A stretch of 40,049 nt of DNA from Gemmatimonadota bacterium (GCA_022822445.1 JAJEBR010000032.1:1-40049); one strand, 5' to 3'; positions 1 through 8,118 are shown, numbered from the stretch's first letter. Notes: a model not told the origin generated them from the sequence alone. Made by a program: numbers and translations.

Positions 1-189
1 CCTCCAGGGGCTTGCGGAACCGGTCTTTCACCCCAAAAATAACCCTTTGGCACCCGAATCGCACCGAAACTAGTCTTCTCGTAGCCTTGTTACTTTCACG
101 ATGACAGTGACTTACGAGATTACGGACGAGAACTAGCTAGCTAAACCGGCTGCTGCTACTTGACCGCCAACACAATCTTTGAGTTCAAA
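1..189. other. left-edge stretch without a recognised gene
   Basis: This stretch lies downstream of the Fic gene stop and is noticeably less GC-rich than the rest of the window. All plus-strand frames entering from the edge hit stops within about 35 codons, and I recognise no protein tail, tRNA or strong hairpin. A short CTAGCTAG palindrome lies near 135-142. It may be the far end of a gene beyond the edge, but nothing supports a call. Confidence 0.4.
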
Positions 190-1722
190 CTAAGGGGCGC
201 GGGGGGCCCTGGCGGTGCGCGACATGGCATCCCTGACCGTGTCTTCCATGGCGGCTACTTCCTCGTCGCTCAGCTCGGGGAAGCGTGGGCGCTTGCGGGC
301 GGCAAGGCGGCCACCGTTCTGAATGCACAGCCGCACAAGCAGCGAGGCACGTCGATCGGGCATGCTCACAATCTCGCCAACCCCTTCAAGAGCCCGGTCG
401 AACACAGCAACGAAGTCGAGTTCCTCCCTCAGGTCCCGCAGGATCGATTCGGCCACCCGGTCGTACAGGTACTCCGCGAATGCGGTGGCGTCGAAGTAGC
501 GGTAGAGGTGGGCCGTCTCATTGCTCACGACCATCTCGCGGCCCGGCGAACCCGCCATTTCCCGGGCCCAGTGCCACTCGATGAGGTCGAGGAGGGGACC
601 GGAAAAGCCGGCGAGCACCCGGTCGTAGCCGCGTTGGTCGCGGAGGATTGCCGCCGAGACGGGAAGGATGGTGCCGGGCGGGCCGTAACCGCACTTCGCG
701 AGGACGTGGTGCACCAGGAACCGGTGGATGCGACCGTTCCCATCGGCGAATGGATGGATGAAGACGAACGCGAACGAGGACACCGCGGCCGCGACCACCG
801 GATCGACGCGACCGTCGGTGACGCGCCGGGTCAACGCCGCCCAGGCGTCCATCAGCGCGGGCACATCTTCAGGGCGGGGACATATGAAGTGGACTCTCTC
901 CCGATAGCCGCCGATGGTCTCGCCGACGAAGCTCTGGATGCACCTCCAGTCGTGCTCCGCATAGCGCGGGTCGACGATCGCGGCGTGCAGGCGCAGGAGG
1001 GCGGACTTGTCCGCGGGATCGAAGTCGGGGGCGGCCCTCAGAGCCACGACGAATCTCCGGGCCCGCCGAGTGTCCGGGGTCTCTCCTTCGAGGGCGAACG
1101 ACGACCGGGTCTCCTTGGTGTACAGGTAGCGCACAGCCCGCTCGAGAACCGCCGGATCGCAGCTTGCCGTGAGAGCGCGGGCCTCCTCCTGGAGCCCTGA
1201 ATCCATCCAGGCCCGCAGCCTCGGGGTGAGCCTCACCGTCGGACAGATGCCGGGCCCGCCGAGCAGGTTGTCCGCTACCCGGTGCCGGCGCGAGTTCCGG
1301 CGTGCCCCGACCACATGATGCTCGGGGTCGAGCAACGCGACGTAATTGCCGGTCCGTACGTCCTCCAGATCCAGTGTGCGACCGGTGAAGGTCTCGTAGA
1401 GGAACCAGGTCCGGCGGCTGAAGCTGCCCGTCGGTTGCTCGCGCACCCAGCGCTCGATCACCGCGGGCTCGGTCCGGCGCAGGGCGGCCACGAGGACCCC
1501 GAAATCGAACGCCTCGTGCCGAAGCGCGAAACGGATGTGATCGGTGACCGTTTCCTCCGGGGCGTAGCGCATCGGATACAGCTCGGTGATGCGCGAACCA
1601 TCCGACCGGGTCCGGCGCGCGCCCGCCACCGCGTAGCTCTCGACGGCAGGCCGCGGGACCGCCAACTCAAGGTTCTCGATCAGCCAGGCCTGGCCGATGG
1701 GGCTGCGAAACTCTTTACTCAC
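190..1722 (-). CDS. Fic-domain protein with its own inhibitory helix (class II-like AMPylator/deAMPylator)
   Basis: A 510-aa protein of the Fic family, enzymes that transfer AMP (or related groups) onto Ser, Thr or Tyr of target proteins. The catalytic loop HPFADGNGRIHR is at residues 323-334 and matches HxFx(D/E)GNGRxxR, so His323 should be the catalytic base. An (S/T)xxxE(G/N) inhibitory motif (S208, E212, G213) lies before the Fic core, the layout of class II self-inhibited Fic proteins. The segment after about residue 390 is helical and charged, possibly a C-terminal winged-helix region, but I do not recognise it firmly. The start is GTG; no strong Shine-Dalgarno is visible. A good sigma-70-like promoter sits just upstream and a hairpin separates it from the VWA genes, so it is probably its own transcription unit. 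The target protein is unknown. Confidence 0.9.
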   Translation of the reverse strand: MSKEFRSPIGQAWLIENLELAVPRPAVESYAVAGARRTRSDGSRITELYPMRYAPEETVTDHIRFALRHEAFDFGVLVAALRRTEPAVIERWVREQPTGSFSRRTWFLYETFTGRTLDLEDVRTGNYVALLDPEHHVVGARRNSRRHRVADNLLGGPGICPTVRLTPRLRAWMDSGLQEEARALTASCDPAVLERAVRYLYTKETRSSFALEGETPDTRRARRFVVALRAAPDFDPADKSALLRLHAAIVDPRYAEHDWRCIQSFVGETIGGYRERVHFICPRPEDVPALMDAWAALTRRVTDGRVDPVVAAAVSSFAFVFIHPFADGNGRIHRFLVHHVLAKCGYGPPGTILPVSAAILRDQRGYDRVLAGFSGPLLDLIEWHWAREMAGSPGREMVVSNETAHLYRYFDATAFAEYLYDRVAESILRDLREELDFVAVFDRALEGVGEIVSMPDRRASLLVRLCIQNGGRLAARKRPRFPELSDEEVAAMEDTVRDAMSRTARAPRAP

Positions 1723-1766
1723 GGGATCCGCCGTGGAAAAACGATTACGCGGGTGGGGAAACGTTT

Positions 1767-1794
1767 ATTCTAGCGGTTCGGCGTTGAAAATCAA
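1767..1794 (-). promoter_or_regulatory. promoter for the Fic gene
   Basis: On the minus strand TTGATT (1789-1794) is followed after 16 nt by TAGAAT (1767-1772), 4/6 and 5/6 matches to the sigma-70 boxes. It lies about 45 nt before the GTG start of the Fic gene and just past the hairpin ending the VWA cluster. Found by eye. Confidence 0.5.
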
Positions 1795-1799
1795 TTGCC

Positions 1800-1828
1800 G
1801 GGGGCCGACCCCATCGGGGCCGACCCCC
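1800..1828 (-). terminator. hairpin ending the VWA gene cluster
   Basis: Two arms, 1800-1812 and 1816-1828, pair over 13 positions (two G-U pairs in the minus-strand RNA) around a 3-nt loop. The hairpin starts 7 nt after the stop of the last VWA gene. Only a weak T-rich stretch (ATTTT) follows after several bases, so it is a probable but not textbook intrinsic terminator. Confidence 0.5.
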
Positions 1829-1835
1829 TCCCTGC

Positions 1836-3725
1836 CTACCTCCGGCGCCACCCCCGGAACTCCAGTTCTTCCATCTCCAGGAGCTTGATATCCCGGGCGG
1901 TCTCGACCAGGCGGATGAACTCGCCGCGGTAGCCGCGCGGATCGTCGCCTCTGCCCGCTTCGGCCAGGCTCACGATGTCGTCGAGTGTCAGCGCCCCCGC
2001 GTGCTCCGAGTCCCGCAGGAGCATGCCGAAGCCCGCGACCGCAGTGGCGAAGCGGAAGTCGGCCGACGGCTGCCCGACGCGGTCCAGCACCGGGTGTTCG
2101 AGCAGCGTGCTCCGGTCACCGTCGGGGTCCTTGTAGCGCACCTTGACGTACATCATCTCGTCCGCGAACCCGGACGGCGCGATTGTCGGCTCCGGCGGGT
2201 CGGGCCGGTCCTGATAGCGCAGCGGGTCGACCGAACCGCCCGGCATGCCGACGCCCGCGGGCACGACCTCGTAGAGCGCGGTGACCGTGTGGCCCGCGCC
2301 CAGCTCGCCCGCATCCTTGGTGTCGTCGTTGAAGTCCTCGTCGGCCAGGAGCCGGTTCTCGTACCCGATCAGGCGGTAGCCCGCGACGCGGGCCGGGTTG
2401 AACTCGATCTGCAGCTTGACGTCCTTGGCGAGGGTGAGCAGCGTGCCGCCCATCTCCTCAACCAGCACCTTGCGCGCCTCCAGCAGGCCGTCGATGTAGG
2501 CGAAGTTGCCGTTCCCATGGTCGGCGATCTGCTCCATCTTGGAGTCCTTCAGGTTGCCGGTGCCGAAGCCGAGCACGGTGAGGAAGGTGCCGCTCTCGCG
2601 CTCCTTCTCGATCAGCTTCACCATCGCCTCGTCGCTCGACGCGCCCACGTTGAAGTCGCCGTCGGTGGCGAGGATGACCCGGTTGTTGCCGCCATCGATA
2701 TGGTTCTTGCGCGCCACGTCGTACGCGAGCTTGATCCCCGCGCCGCCCGCCGTGCTGCCCCCTGCCTCCAGCTTCTCCAGCGCGGCCAGGATCTCGTCCT
2801 TCTCGCTGCCCGGCGTGGACGGCAGAACCAGCCCGGCCGCTCCCGCGTACACCACGATCGCGACCCGGTCCTGCTCCCGGACCTGGTCGACCAGCAGCGT
2901 GAACGCTGTCTTGAGCAGCGGCAGCTTGTCCTGCGAGCTCATCGATCCCGACACGTCCAGCAGGAAGACGAGGTTGCTGGGCGGGAGGTTCTCCGTGTCG
3001 ATCGATTCGGCGTGCAGGCCGATGCGGACCAGCCGGTGCTCGGGCTTCCAGGGCGCCTGCGTCACTTCGGTGGTCACCGCGAACGGGTGCTCGCCCGCCA
3101 CGTCGCCCCACTGGTAGGGGAAGTAGTTGATCATCTCCTCGATGCGCACCGCGTCGGCCGGCGGGCGCTGGCCGTCCTGGATGAAGCGCCGCACGTTCGC
3201 GTATGATGCACGGTCCACGTCGATCGAGAAGGTGGAGAGCGGGGCGTCGCCGACGGTCTTGAATTCGTTTTCGTTGATCTCGGCGTAGGATTCGGTGTTG
3301 TAGGGGCGGCCCACGGTGAAGGGAAGTTTCACCCTGGCCGCAGCCCTTGCCACCCCCGTGACTTCAAGGTTCTGAAGTCTGAGCGCGGCACCCGTCAGTT
3401 CGATGTTCACGGTGGCGGTTTCGCCCGCGACGACGGTCACCTGCACCTGCTGGATCTCGTAGCCCAGGACTGTGACCGTCAGGGTGTGTTCGCCGGCCGC
3501 GACCCCGGTCATGGTGAAGCGGCCCTGGGGGTTGGTCAGCACGCCGGCCTCCGCACTGTCGAGCCTGACCAGCGCGGACTCCAGGGTCTGCCCGCCAGCG
3601 GCGTCGGTGACCACACCCGTGATTGTGCCGGTCCGTTCCTGGGCGTCGGCCGTGCCGACCGGGCCCAGGAGCAGAAGCGCGAGGGCGGCGGTCGCCGCAT
3701 TTCCAGCGATTGTCCTGGCTTTCAT
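1836..3725 (-). CDS. secreted VWA-domain protein with carboxypeptidase-regulatory N-domain (YfbK-like)
   Basis: A 629-aa exported protein. A signal peptide covers residues 1-28. A carboxypeptidase-regulatory-like beta-sandwich spans about 33-110. It is followed by LQNLEVTGVA (117-126), which resembles the start of a SusC/TonB-receptor plug. A conserved segment (about 145-235) leads into a VWA domain with MIDAS motif DVSGSM (D257, S259, S261), a conserved Thr in GGSTAGG and the ATDGDFN loop. The C-terminal part matches the YfbK_C/DUF3520 type. VWA domains bind protein ligands through a metal ion; the partner here is unknown. The start overlaps the upstream stop as ATGA and has an AAGGAG site at 3732-3737, so translation is coupled. 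It is a close paralogue of the gene ending at 4263: long stretches of the VWA and C-terminal regions are almost identical. Confidence 0.88.
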   Translation of the reverse strand: MKARTIAGNAATAALALLLLGPVGTADAQERTGTITGVVTDAAGGQTLESALVRLDSAEAGVLTNPQGRFTMTGVAAGEHTLTVTVLGYEIQQVQVTVVAGETATVNIELTGAALRLQNLEVTGVARAAARVKLPFTVGRPYNTESYAEINENEFKTVGDAPLSTFSIDVDRASYANVRRFIQDGQRPPADAVRIEEMINYFPYQWGDVAGEHPFAVTTEVTQAPWKPEHRLVRIGLHAESIDTENLPPSNLVFLLDVSGSMSSQDKLPLLKTAFTLLVDQVREQDRVAIVVYAGAAGLVLPSTPGSEKDEILAALEKLEAGGSTAGGAGIKLAYDVARKNHIDGGNNRVILATDGDFNVGASSDEAMVKLIEKERESGTFLTVLGFGTGNLKDSKMEQIADHGNGNFAYIDGLLEARKVLVEEMGGTLLTLAKDVKLQIEFNPARVAGYRLIGYENRLLADEDFNDDTKDAGELGAGHTVTALYEVVPAGVGMPGGSVDPLRYQDRPDPPEPTIAPSGFADEMMYVKVRYKDPDGDRSTLLEHPVLDRVGQPSADFRFATAVAGFGMLLRDSEHAGALTLDDIVSLAEAGRGDDPRGYRGEFIRLVETARDIKLLEMEELEFRGWRRR

Positions 3726-4207
3726 CGATTACTCCTTCCGGCGGCACTACTGGAGATGATCAGGTCATTGAGCTGGAGCGCCACCATCTTCATCTCCAGA
3801 TCGGCTACCGTGGTCCGCCCTTCGACGACCGTCACCTCCTGCTGCTGCTCCGCATAGCCGAGGTTCTTGATGGTGAGGGTGTGCCTGCCTACGGGCACGT
3901 TCGCGATGACGAAGCGGCCGTCGGAGTTGGTCAGCGCGCCGATCCCGGCATCCTCCAGCAGGATGAAGGCGTTCTCGAGCTTGACGCCGAGCGCCAGGTC
4001 GGTGACCTGCCCCGCGATGATGCCGGGCAAGGCCTCGGTGCGGAGTGAGGTCTCGATGGTGCGCGACGCCTCGATGGCGGGCGACGCCTCGATTCCCGGC
4101 ACCGCCTCGAAAGTGGTCCTGACGGTCACCAGCGCCACGGCGGCGCAGATGCCCAACAGGGCGGACAGGGTTGCGGCTGAGATGGTTCGAACAGTGATGA
4201 GTCGCAT
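3722..4207 (-). CDS. stand-alone carboxypeptidase-regulatory-like domain protein
   Basis: A 161-aa protein with an N-terminal hydrophobic signal/anchor (about residues 10-30), a linker with repeated Glu-Ala-Ser-type steps (33-60) and one carboxypeptidase-regulatory-like domain (about 62-138). The same domain starts both flanking VWA proteins. It ends with LQLNDLIIS, the position where its neighbours carry the plug-like LQ(N/D)(L/V)xVTGVA motif, then stops. It therefore looks like the N-terminal third of the VWA paralogue kept without the VWA domain, either a truncated duplicate or a purpose-made partner. An earlier in-frame ATG at 4273 exists, but the strong ribosome site at 4212-4219 points to 4207. 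Its stop overlaps the next gene by four bases. Function unknown; export to the periplasm or surface is inferred. Confidence 0.75.
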   Translation of the reverse strand: MRLITVRTISAATLSALLGICAAVALVTVRTTFEAVPGIEASPAIEASRTIETSLRTEALPGIIAGQVTDLALGVKLENAFILLEDAGIGALTNSDGRFVIANVPVGRHTLTIKNLGYAEQQQEVTVVEGRTTVADLEMKMVALQLNDLIISSSAAGRSNR

Positions 4208-4211
4208 CGCG

Positions 4212-4219
4212 ACCTCCTT
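4212..4219 (-). promoter_or_regulatory. strong Shine-Dalgarno fixing the start at 4207
   Basis: The minus strand reads AAGGAGGT, a full anti-16S match, 4 nt before the ATG at 4207. This makes the internal ATG, not the earlier ATG at 4273, the likely start of the small regulatory-domain gene. Confidence 0.7.
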
Positions 4220-4262
4220 CGGTTGTGGGGCGGCGCCGGCTGTTCGGGCCGCCGGTTCGTGG

Positions 4263-6338
4263 TTATCCACCATCTATCTTCAGCAACCCGAGGTCACGGG
4301 TCGCTTCAACGAGGCGAATGAACTCGCCCCGGTAACCGCGTGGGTCGTCGCCCCGGCTTCCGTCGGCCAGGTTCACGATATCGTTCAGCGTCAGGTCGCC
4401 CGCGTGGGGCGAGTCCCGCAGCAGCATGCCGAAGCCCGCTACCGCGGCGGCGAAGCGCAAATCGGTCGAAGGGGACCGGGTCCGGTTGGAAACCGGATGT
4501 TCCAGCAGCCTGCTCCGCGTCCCGTCGGGGTCCTTGTAGCGGACCTTCACGTACATCAGTTCGCCCTCGAAGATGCTGGGCGGAGGGTCGTCCGGCCCGG
4601 GCTGGTAGCGGAGCGGGTCGACGTCGCCCCCGCTCGGCATCGCCGTCCCCGCGGGCACCACCTCGTAGAGCGCCGTCACGGTGTGGCCCGCGCCGAGCTC
4701 GCCCGCGTCCTTCGTGTCGTCGTTGAAATCCTCGTCGGCGAGCAGCCGGTTCTCGTACCCGATCAGGCGGTATCCGGCCACCCGGGCGGGATTGAATTCG
4801 ACCTGGAGCTTCACGTCCTTCGCCAGCGTCCGCAGCGTGCCGCCCATCTCCTCGATCAGCACCTTGCGGGCCTCCAGGAGCCCGTCGATGTAGTGGAAGT
4901 TGCCGTTCCCGTTGTCGGCGATCTGCTCCATCTTCGAGTCCTTCAGGTTGCCGGTGCCGAAGCCGAGGACGGTCAGGTGGGTGCCCGCCTCGCGCTCGTT
5001 TTCGACCAACTCCACCATCTCCTCGTCGCTGGCGGGGCCGATGTTGAAGTCGCCGTCGGTGGCCAGGATGATCCGGTTGTTGCCGCCCTCGATGTGGTGC
5101 TCCCGGGCGATGTCGTACGCGAGCTGCAGCGCCGGCCCGCCCGCGGTGCCGCCGCCCGCCCGGAGGCTCTCGATCAGGGCGAGGATCTCGTCCTTGCGTT
5201 CGCCGGAAGTCGAACCGAGCGCGAGGCAGACCTGGTTGGAATAGGTGACGACGGTCACCCGGTCCCGGGGCGTCAGCCGATCGGCCAGGAGCGTGAACGC
5301 GCTCTGCAGGAGCGGCAGCTTGTTCGGCTCGTCCATCGAGCCCGACACGTCCAGCAGGAAGACCAGGTTGCTCGGCGGCAGGTCGCGCTCGGCGACGGAA
5401 GGCGCGTGCAACCCGATCCTGACCAGACGGTGCTCGCGCTTCCAGGGGGCCTGCGACACTTCCGTGGTCACGGCGAAGGGGTGGTCGCCACGGACGTCGC
5501 CCCACGCGTAGGGGAAGTAGTTGATCATCTCCTCGATGCGGACGGCGTTGACGGGGGGCCGCTGGCCGTCCTGGATGAAGCGCCGGACGTTTGCGTACGA
5601 GGCGCGGTCCACGTCTATGGCGAAGGTGGAGAGCGGGGCGTCGCTGACACTCCGAAACCTGTTCTCGCTGATGGCGGCGTAGGACTCGGTGTTGACGGCC
5701 CCAACCACGAACCCCTGGGCGCCGGGAGGAGGCACCGGAATGTTGGCGACGTCAATCTGGTTCACGGTGAAGGGGGCCTTCACCTTCGGCTGCCCGCGGG
5801 CCACGCCGGTGACGACGACGTCCTGGACCCGGAGCGCCCCCGATTCCAGTGCGAAATCAACCACCGAGGTCTGGCTCTCCGTGACCGTCACCTGCCGTTG
5901 CTGTTCCACGAACCCCAGGATATTGACGGTGACGGTGCTCTCGCCTACCGGTGCGGGCGCCACCGCGTAGCGGCCGTTGGCGTCGGTCAGCCAGCCGCTC
6001 TGGCCACCGTTCAGCGTCACCAGCGCGCTCTCGATCACGTTTCCGCTCTCTGCGTCGGTGACCCTCCCTTCGATGCGGCCGGTCGGTCCCGTCGGCGGTG
6101 GTGGCGGCGTCGGAGTCCTGGGCGTCCGGCCCCAGCCCCACAGGACCTCGCCGGGGCAGGTCAGGGCGGGTGCCGGGCTGGCAGTCGCGGGGGTCGCCGG
6201 TTCCGGGCTGGCCCAGAGGACCGGACCGGGTGACGCGGGTGCGCCCGGCCCGATGTCCACCGGCGCCATGGCTGCGCCTGCGCCCGCCAGAGCGAGCAGG
6301 GTGATGATTCCGGCGGCTCGGAGCTTCAAGGATCGCAT
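4263..6338 (-). CDS. secreted VWA-domain protein with carboxypeptidase-regulatory N-domain, first gene of cluster
   Basis: A 691-aa exported protein, first gene of the three-gene cluster. The N-terminus (residues 1-25) is a signal peptide. It is followed by a Pro/Ala-rich linker (about 30-85) with a run of prolines, a carboxypeptidase-regulatory-like domain (87-165), the plug-like motif VQDVVVTGVA (171-180), and the same conserved lead-in and VWA domain as its paralogue. The MIDAS is DVSGSM (D330, S332, S334). The C-terminal half is of YfbK_C/DUF3520 type. An ATG at 6401 is in frame, but the one at 6338 starts a clean signal peptide and has AGGAA upstream, so I chose it. The protein likely acts outside the cytoplasm, as a binding or scaffold protein. 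Substrate and partners are not visible. Confidence 0.85.
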   Translation of the reverse strand: MRSLKLRAAGIITLLALAGAGAAMAPVDIGPGAPASPGPVLWASPEPATPATASPAPALTCPGEVLWGWGRTPRTPTPPPPPTGPTGRIEGRVTDAESGNVIESALVTLNGGQSGWLTDANGRYAVAPAPVGESTVTVNILGFVEQQRQVTVTESQTSVVDFALESGALRVQDVVVTGVARGQPKVKAPFTVNQIDVANIPVPPPGAQGFVVGAVNTESYAAISENRFRSVSDAPLSTFAIDVDRASYANVRRFIQDGQRPPVNAVRIEEMINYFPYAWGDVRGDHPFAVTTEVSQAPWKREHRLVRIGLHAPSVAERDLPPSNLVFLLDVSGSMDEPNKLPLLQSAFTLLADRLTPRDRVTVVTYSNQVCLALGSTSGERKDEILALIESLRAGGGTAGGPALQLAYDIAREHHIEGGNNRIILATDGDFNIGPASDEEMVELVENEREAGTHLTVLGFGTGNLKDSKMEQIADNGNGNFHYIDGLLEARKVLIEEMGGTLRTLAKDVKLQVEFNPARVAGYRLIGYENRLLADEDFNDDTKDAGELGAGHTVTALYEVVPAGTAMPSGGDVDPLRYQPGPDDPPPSIFEGELMYVKVRYKDPDGTRSRLLEHPVSNRTRSPSTDLRFAAAVAGFGMLLRDSPHAGDLTLNDIVNLADGSRGDDPRGYRGEFIRLVEATRDLGLLKIDGG

Positions 6339-6651
6339 GGGGCTCTCGCTTTTCCTGCGGGATGGCGGGGCTTTGGCGGGGGCCCGCCGACTGTCAGGCA
6401 TTCAATCTATGCAGGCACAACCCTGGAGTCTCTGGTGTTCACGTACTTGGACACAAGCGAGTGGGGGAAGGGTTGCTGTCATGGCGTCGTGCGCTTCCGT
6501 CTCTTATACCCCACATGCCCCGGAAGGTGCCGGTTGTGCCGCCGGATGACCTCCGGGGACAGGTCGGTGGCGGCGTCCAGGCGGCGGTGGAAGTCAGCCG
6601 CGTCGGAGCGGAACCGGGAGTCTGCGGCCGCGGTCGGACCGGAACCGGTGG
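6339..6651. other. 313-bp gap between VWA cluster and amidohydrolase-like lipoprotein gene
   Basis: Both flanking genes are on the minus strand, so this should hold the VWA cluster promoter, but no convincing -35/-10 pair was found. A TATAAG lies near 6503-6508 on the minus strand without a -35 partner. The stretch 6479-6655 reads through on the minus strand as a basic, plausible-looking peptide with no start codon (see findings). No RNA gene was seen. Confidence 0.4.
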
Positions 6652-7938
6652 TCAGCGGAGGGCGCCAACGGGATCCGCGGACCGAGTCTCGGCCGCCGGC
6701 TCGAAAAAACCGAAGTGTTCGAGCATGAACGTTCGAATCACGCGCGCGGCTCTCTCCGCGTAGATCTGCCGGTTCTCGCTCGTGTCACGGAGGCCGGGGT
6801 AGTGATGCTCGAGCTGAATGCCGCTGATCACCTCGCCGTCGCCCGCCGAGCCGTGGACACGCGTGTTGTAGCCGCCGCGCCAGTAGGGATTCGCGCCGGG
6901 ACCGGGCGCCGCGGGGCTGGGGACCGACGGCACGCCTTCATCGGCAAGCAGTCCCCCGAAGGAAGTGGGGCCGCGCAGGACCTGGGAGAAGGGGATCGCG
7001 GTGGTGCGCCCGATCTCGCGGATGCTGGAGCGGCGGACGGTTGGCAGCCCGTCGAGGGCGGCGTCGACGCGGTTCAGTTCGTCGGCGGTGAGGAGGTACC
7101 CCAGTTCAACTCGCGGTATGTCATGGGCGTGCCCGTGGACATCGAAGTACATCCCCTCGCCGAACTGGCTGGTGACGATCGAGCGGGCGGTCGCGATCCA
7201 GTCCTGGAACTCGTGCCAGGCGAGTTCGGCGTAGGGGTCGCCCTGCGCGGCCTCCTCGATCTCGCGGTTGGGGTCGAGCTTCACGCGCCGCAGGTGCGAC
7301 AGGATCATGTGCGGAGCGTGGCCGGTCAGGTCGATCAGCGCCTGGCGCATCTTCCACGTGAGGTCGAGGGTGTTCCGGTCGTTGAGGGTGACGCCGAAGC
7401 TGCGGTCGGGGATCTCGCGCGGGGCGAGCAGCCCGCCGTGGGGGGCCGACAGGATGACGGGAAGCTCGCCCGGGATGTACTCGACGTAGCCGTTGCGGCC
7501 GAAGTAGCTTACCCCCGGCTCATAGCGGGCGATGCGCTCCCGCACATGGACCTCGAGCTCGGCGGTGGCGCTGGCCCCGCCCACGGTTCCGGTGATCCCG
7601 GTGGTGCCGGCCGCGACCGCGGTGACGAAGCCGCGCGCGTTGACGGTCGCGATGGCGGGATCGCCGGTGGACCAGGTCACCTCGGCGCTGACAGGTTCGC
7701 CGTCCGGGCCGAGCGCGGTGGCCGAGAATGACATGCCATCGCCCACACCCACGAGGAGCGCCTTGGCGGGCGACACCAGGAGGCGGGAGACTTGCTGCTC
7801 GACGCCGGTCTGGTCGCCGCAGGCGGCGACGGCGAGCGCGAGGGTGGCGATGGCGGTGGTCGCGGGGGCGCGGGGGAAGGTGAAGAGTGACCTTGCCTGG
7901 GCGCCGAGGCCGGTGATTCGGGTTGGTCGCCTCTTCAT
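6652..7938 (-). CDS. lipoprotein with Big2 domain and N-formylglutamate-amidohydrolase-like domain
   Basis: A 428-aa protein. A long basic N-terminus leads into a hydrophobic stretch ending in LAVAAC, so Cys40 is the probable lipid-modified residue. A bacterial Ig-like Big2 domain follows (about 50-132). The C-terminal domain (about 145-420) resembles N-formylglutamate amidohydrolases and related zinc amidases: SAPHGG (165-170), DPNR (222-225), DVHGH (266-270) and a late GIQLEHHY motif, which could supply metal ligands and substrate-binding Arg. The family hydrolyses N-formyl-glutamate or, in distant members, other amide bonds. Being surface-anchored, this member is unlikely to serve histidine breakdown, and a peptide or poly-glutamate substrate is more likely (inference). 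The start at 7938, preceded by CAGGAA, is preferred to an in-frame ATG at 7998. Confidence 0.78.
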   Translation of the reverse strand: MKRRPTRITGLGAQARSLFTFPRAPATTAIATLALAVAACGDQTGVEQQVSRLLVSPAKALLVGVGDGMSFSATALGPDGEPVSAEVTWSTGDPAIATVNARGFVTAVAAGTTGITGTVGGASATAELEVHVRERIARYEPGVSYFGRNGYVEYIPGELPVILSAPHGGLLAPREIPDRSFGVTLNDRNTLDLTWKMRQALIDLTGHAPHMILSHLRRVKLDPNREIEEAAQGDPYAELAWHEFQDWIATARSIVTSQFGEGMYFDVHGHAHDIPRVELGYLLTADELNRVDAALDGLPTVRRSSIREIGRTTAIPFSQVLRGPTSFGGLLADEGVPSVPSPAAPGPGANPYWRGGYNTRVHGSAGDGEVISGIQLEHHYPGLRDTSENRQIYAERAARVIRTFMLEHFGFFEPAAETRSADPVGALR

Positions 7939-8057
7939 TTCCTGAGTCCTGGCGTTCTCTTGCAGGCGTTTGGTCCTGGAATGTACTGCTTGCGCCATTG
8001 CGGTGCACTGCCGGGAGGGTCAAGCTCGGCACCGGGCACAGCAGCATCGGCGACGGT

Positions 8058-8086
8058 TTGTATTCATCAGAATATTCGAATATGAT
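8058..8086 (+). promoter_or_regulatory. promoter of the AbrB/PIN toxin-antitoxin operon
   Basis: TTGTAT (8058-8063) and TATGAT (8081-8086) are separated by exactly 17 nt; matches to sigma-70 boxes are 3/6 and 5/6. The stretch is AT-rich against a GC-rich background and lies 33 nt before the antitoxin start. Confidence 0.5.
8072..8083. promoter_or_regulatory. 12-bp perfect palindrome, likely antitoxin operator
   Basis: ATATTCGAATAT is its own reverse complement and overlaps the -10 box of the toxin-antitoxin promoter. Related TATTC/ATTATTC half-sites lie at 8061-8065 and 8086-8091. AbrB-type antitoxins usually repress their own operon, so this is the natural operator candidate. Confidence 0.5.
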
Positions 8087-8108
8087 TATTCGGAACGTGA
8101 TTTCATAT

Positions 8109-8113
8109 GGAGG
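8109..8113 (+). promoter_or_regulatory. Shine-Dalgarno fixing the antitoxin start at 8119
   Basis: GGAGG sits 5 nt before ATG 8119. An in-frame ATG at 8107 would place this sequence inside the coding region, so 8119 is the likelier start. Confidence 0.65.
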
Positions 8114-8118
8114 CTAGC

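Noticed and set aside
190-1722. Fic gene as toxin of a two-gene FicTA module
   Set aside because: The inhibitory motif is in the same chain and no small antitoxin gene lies upstream.
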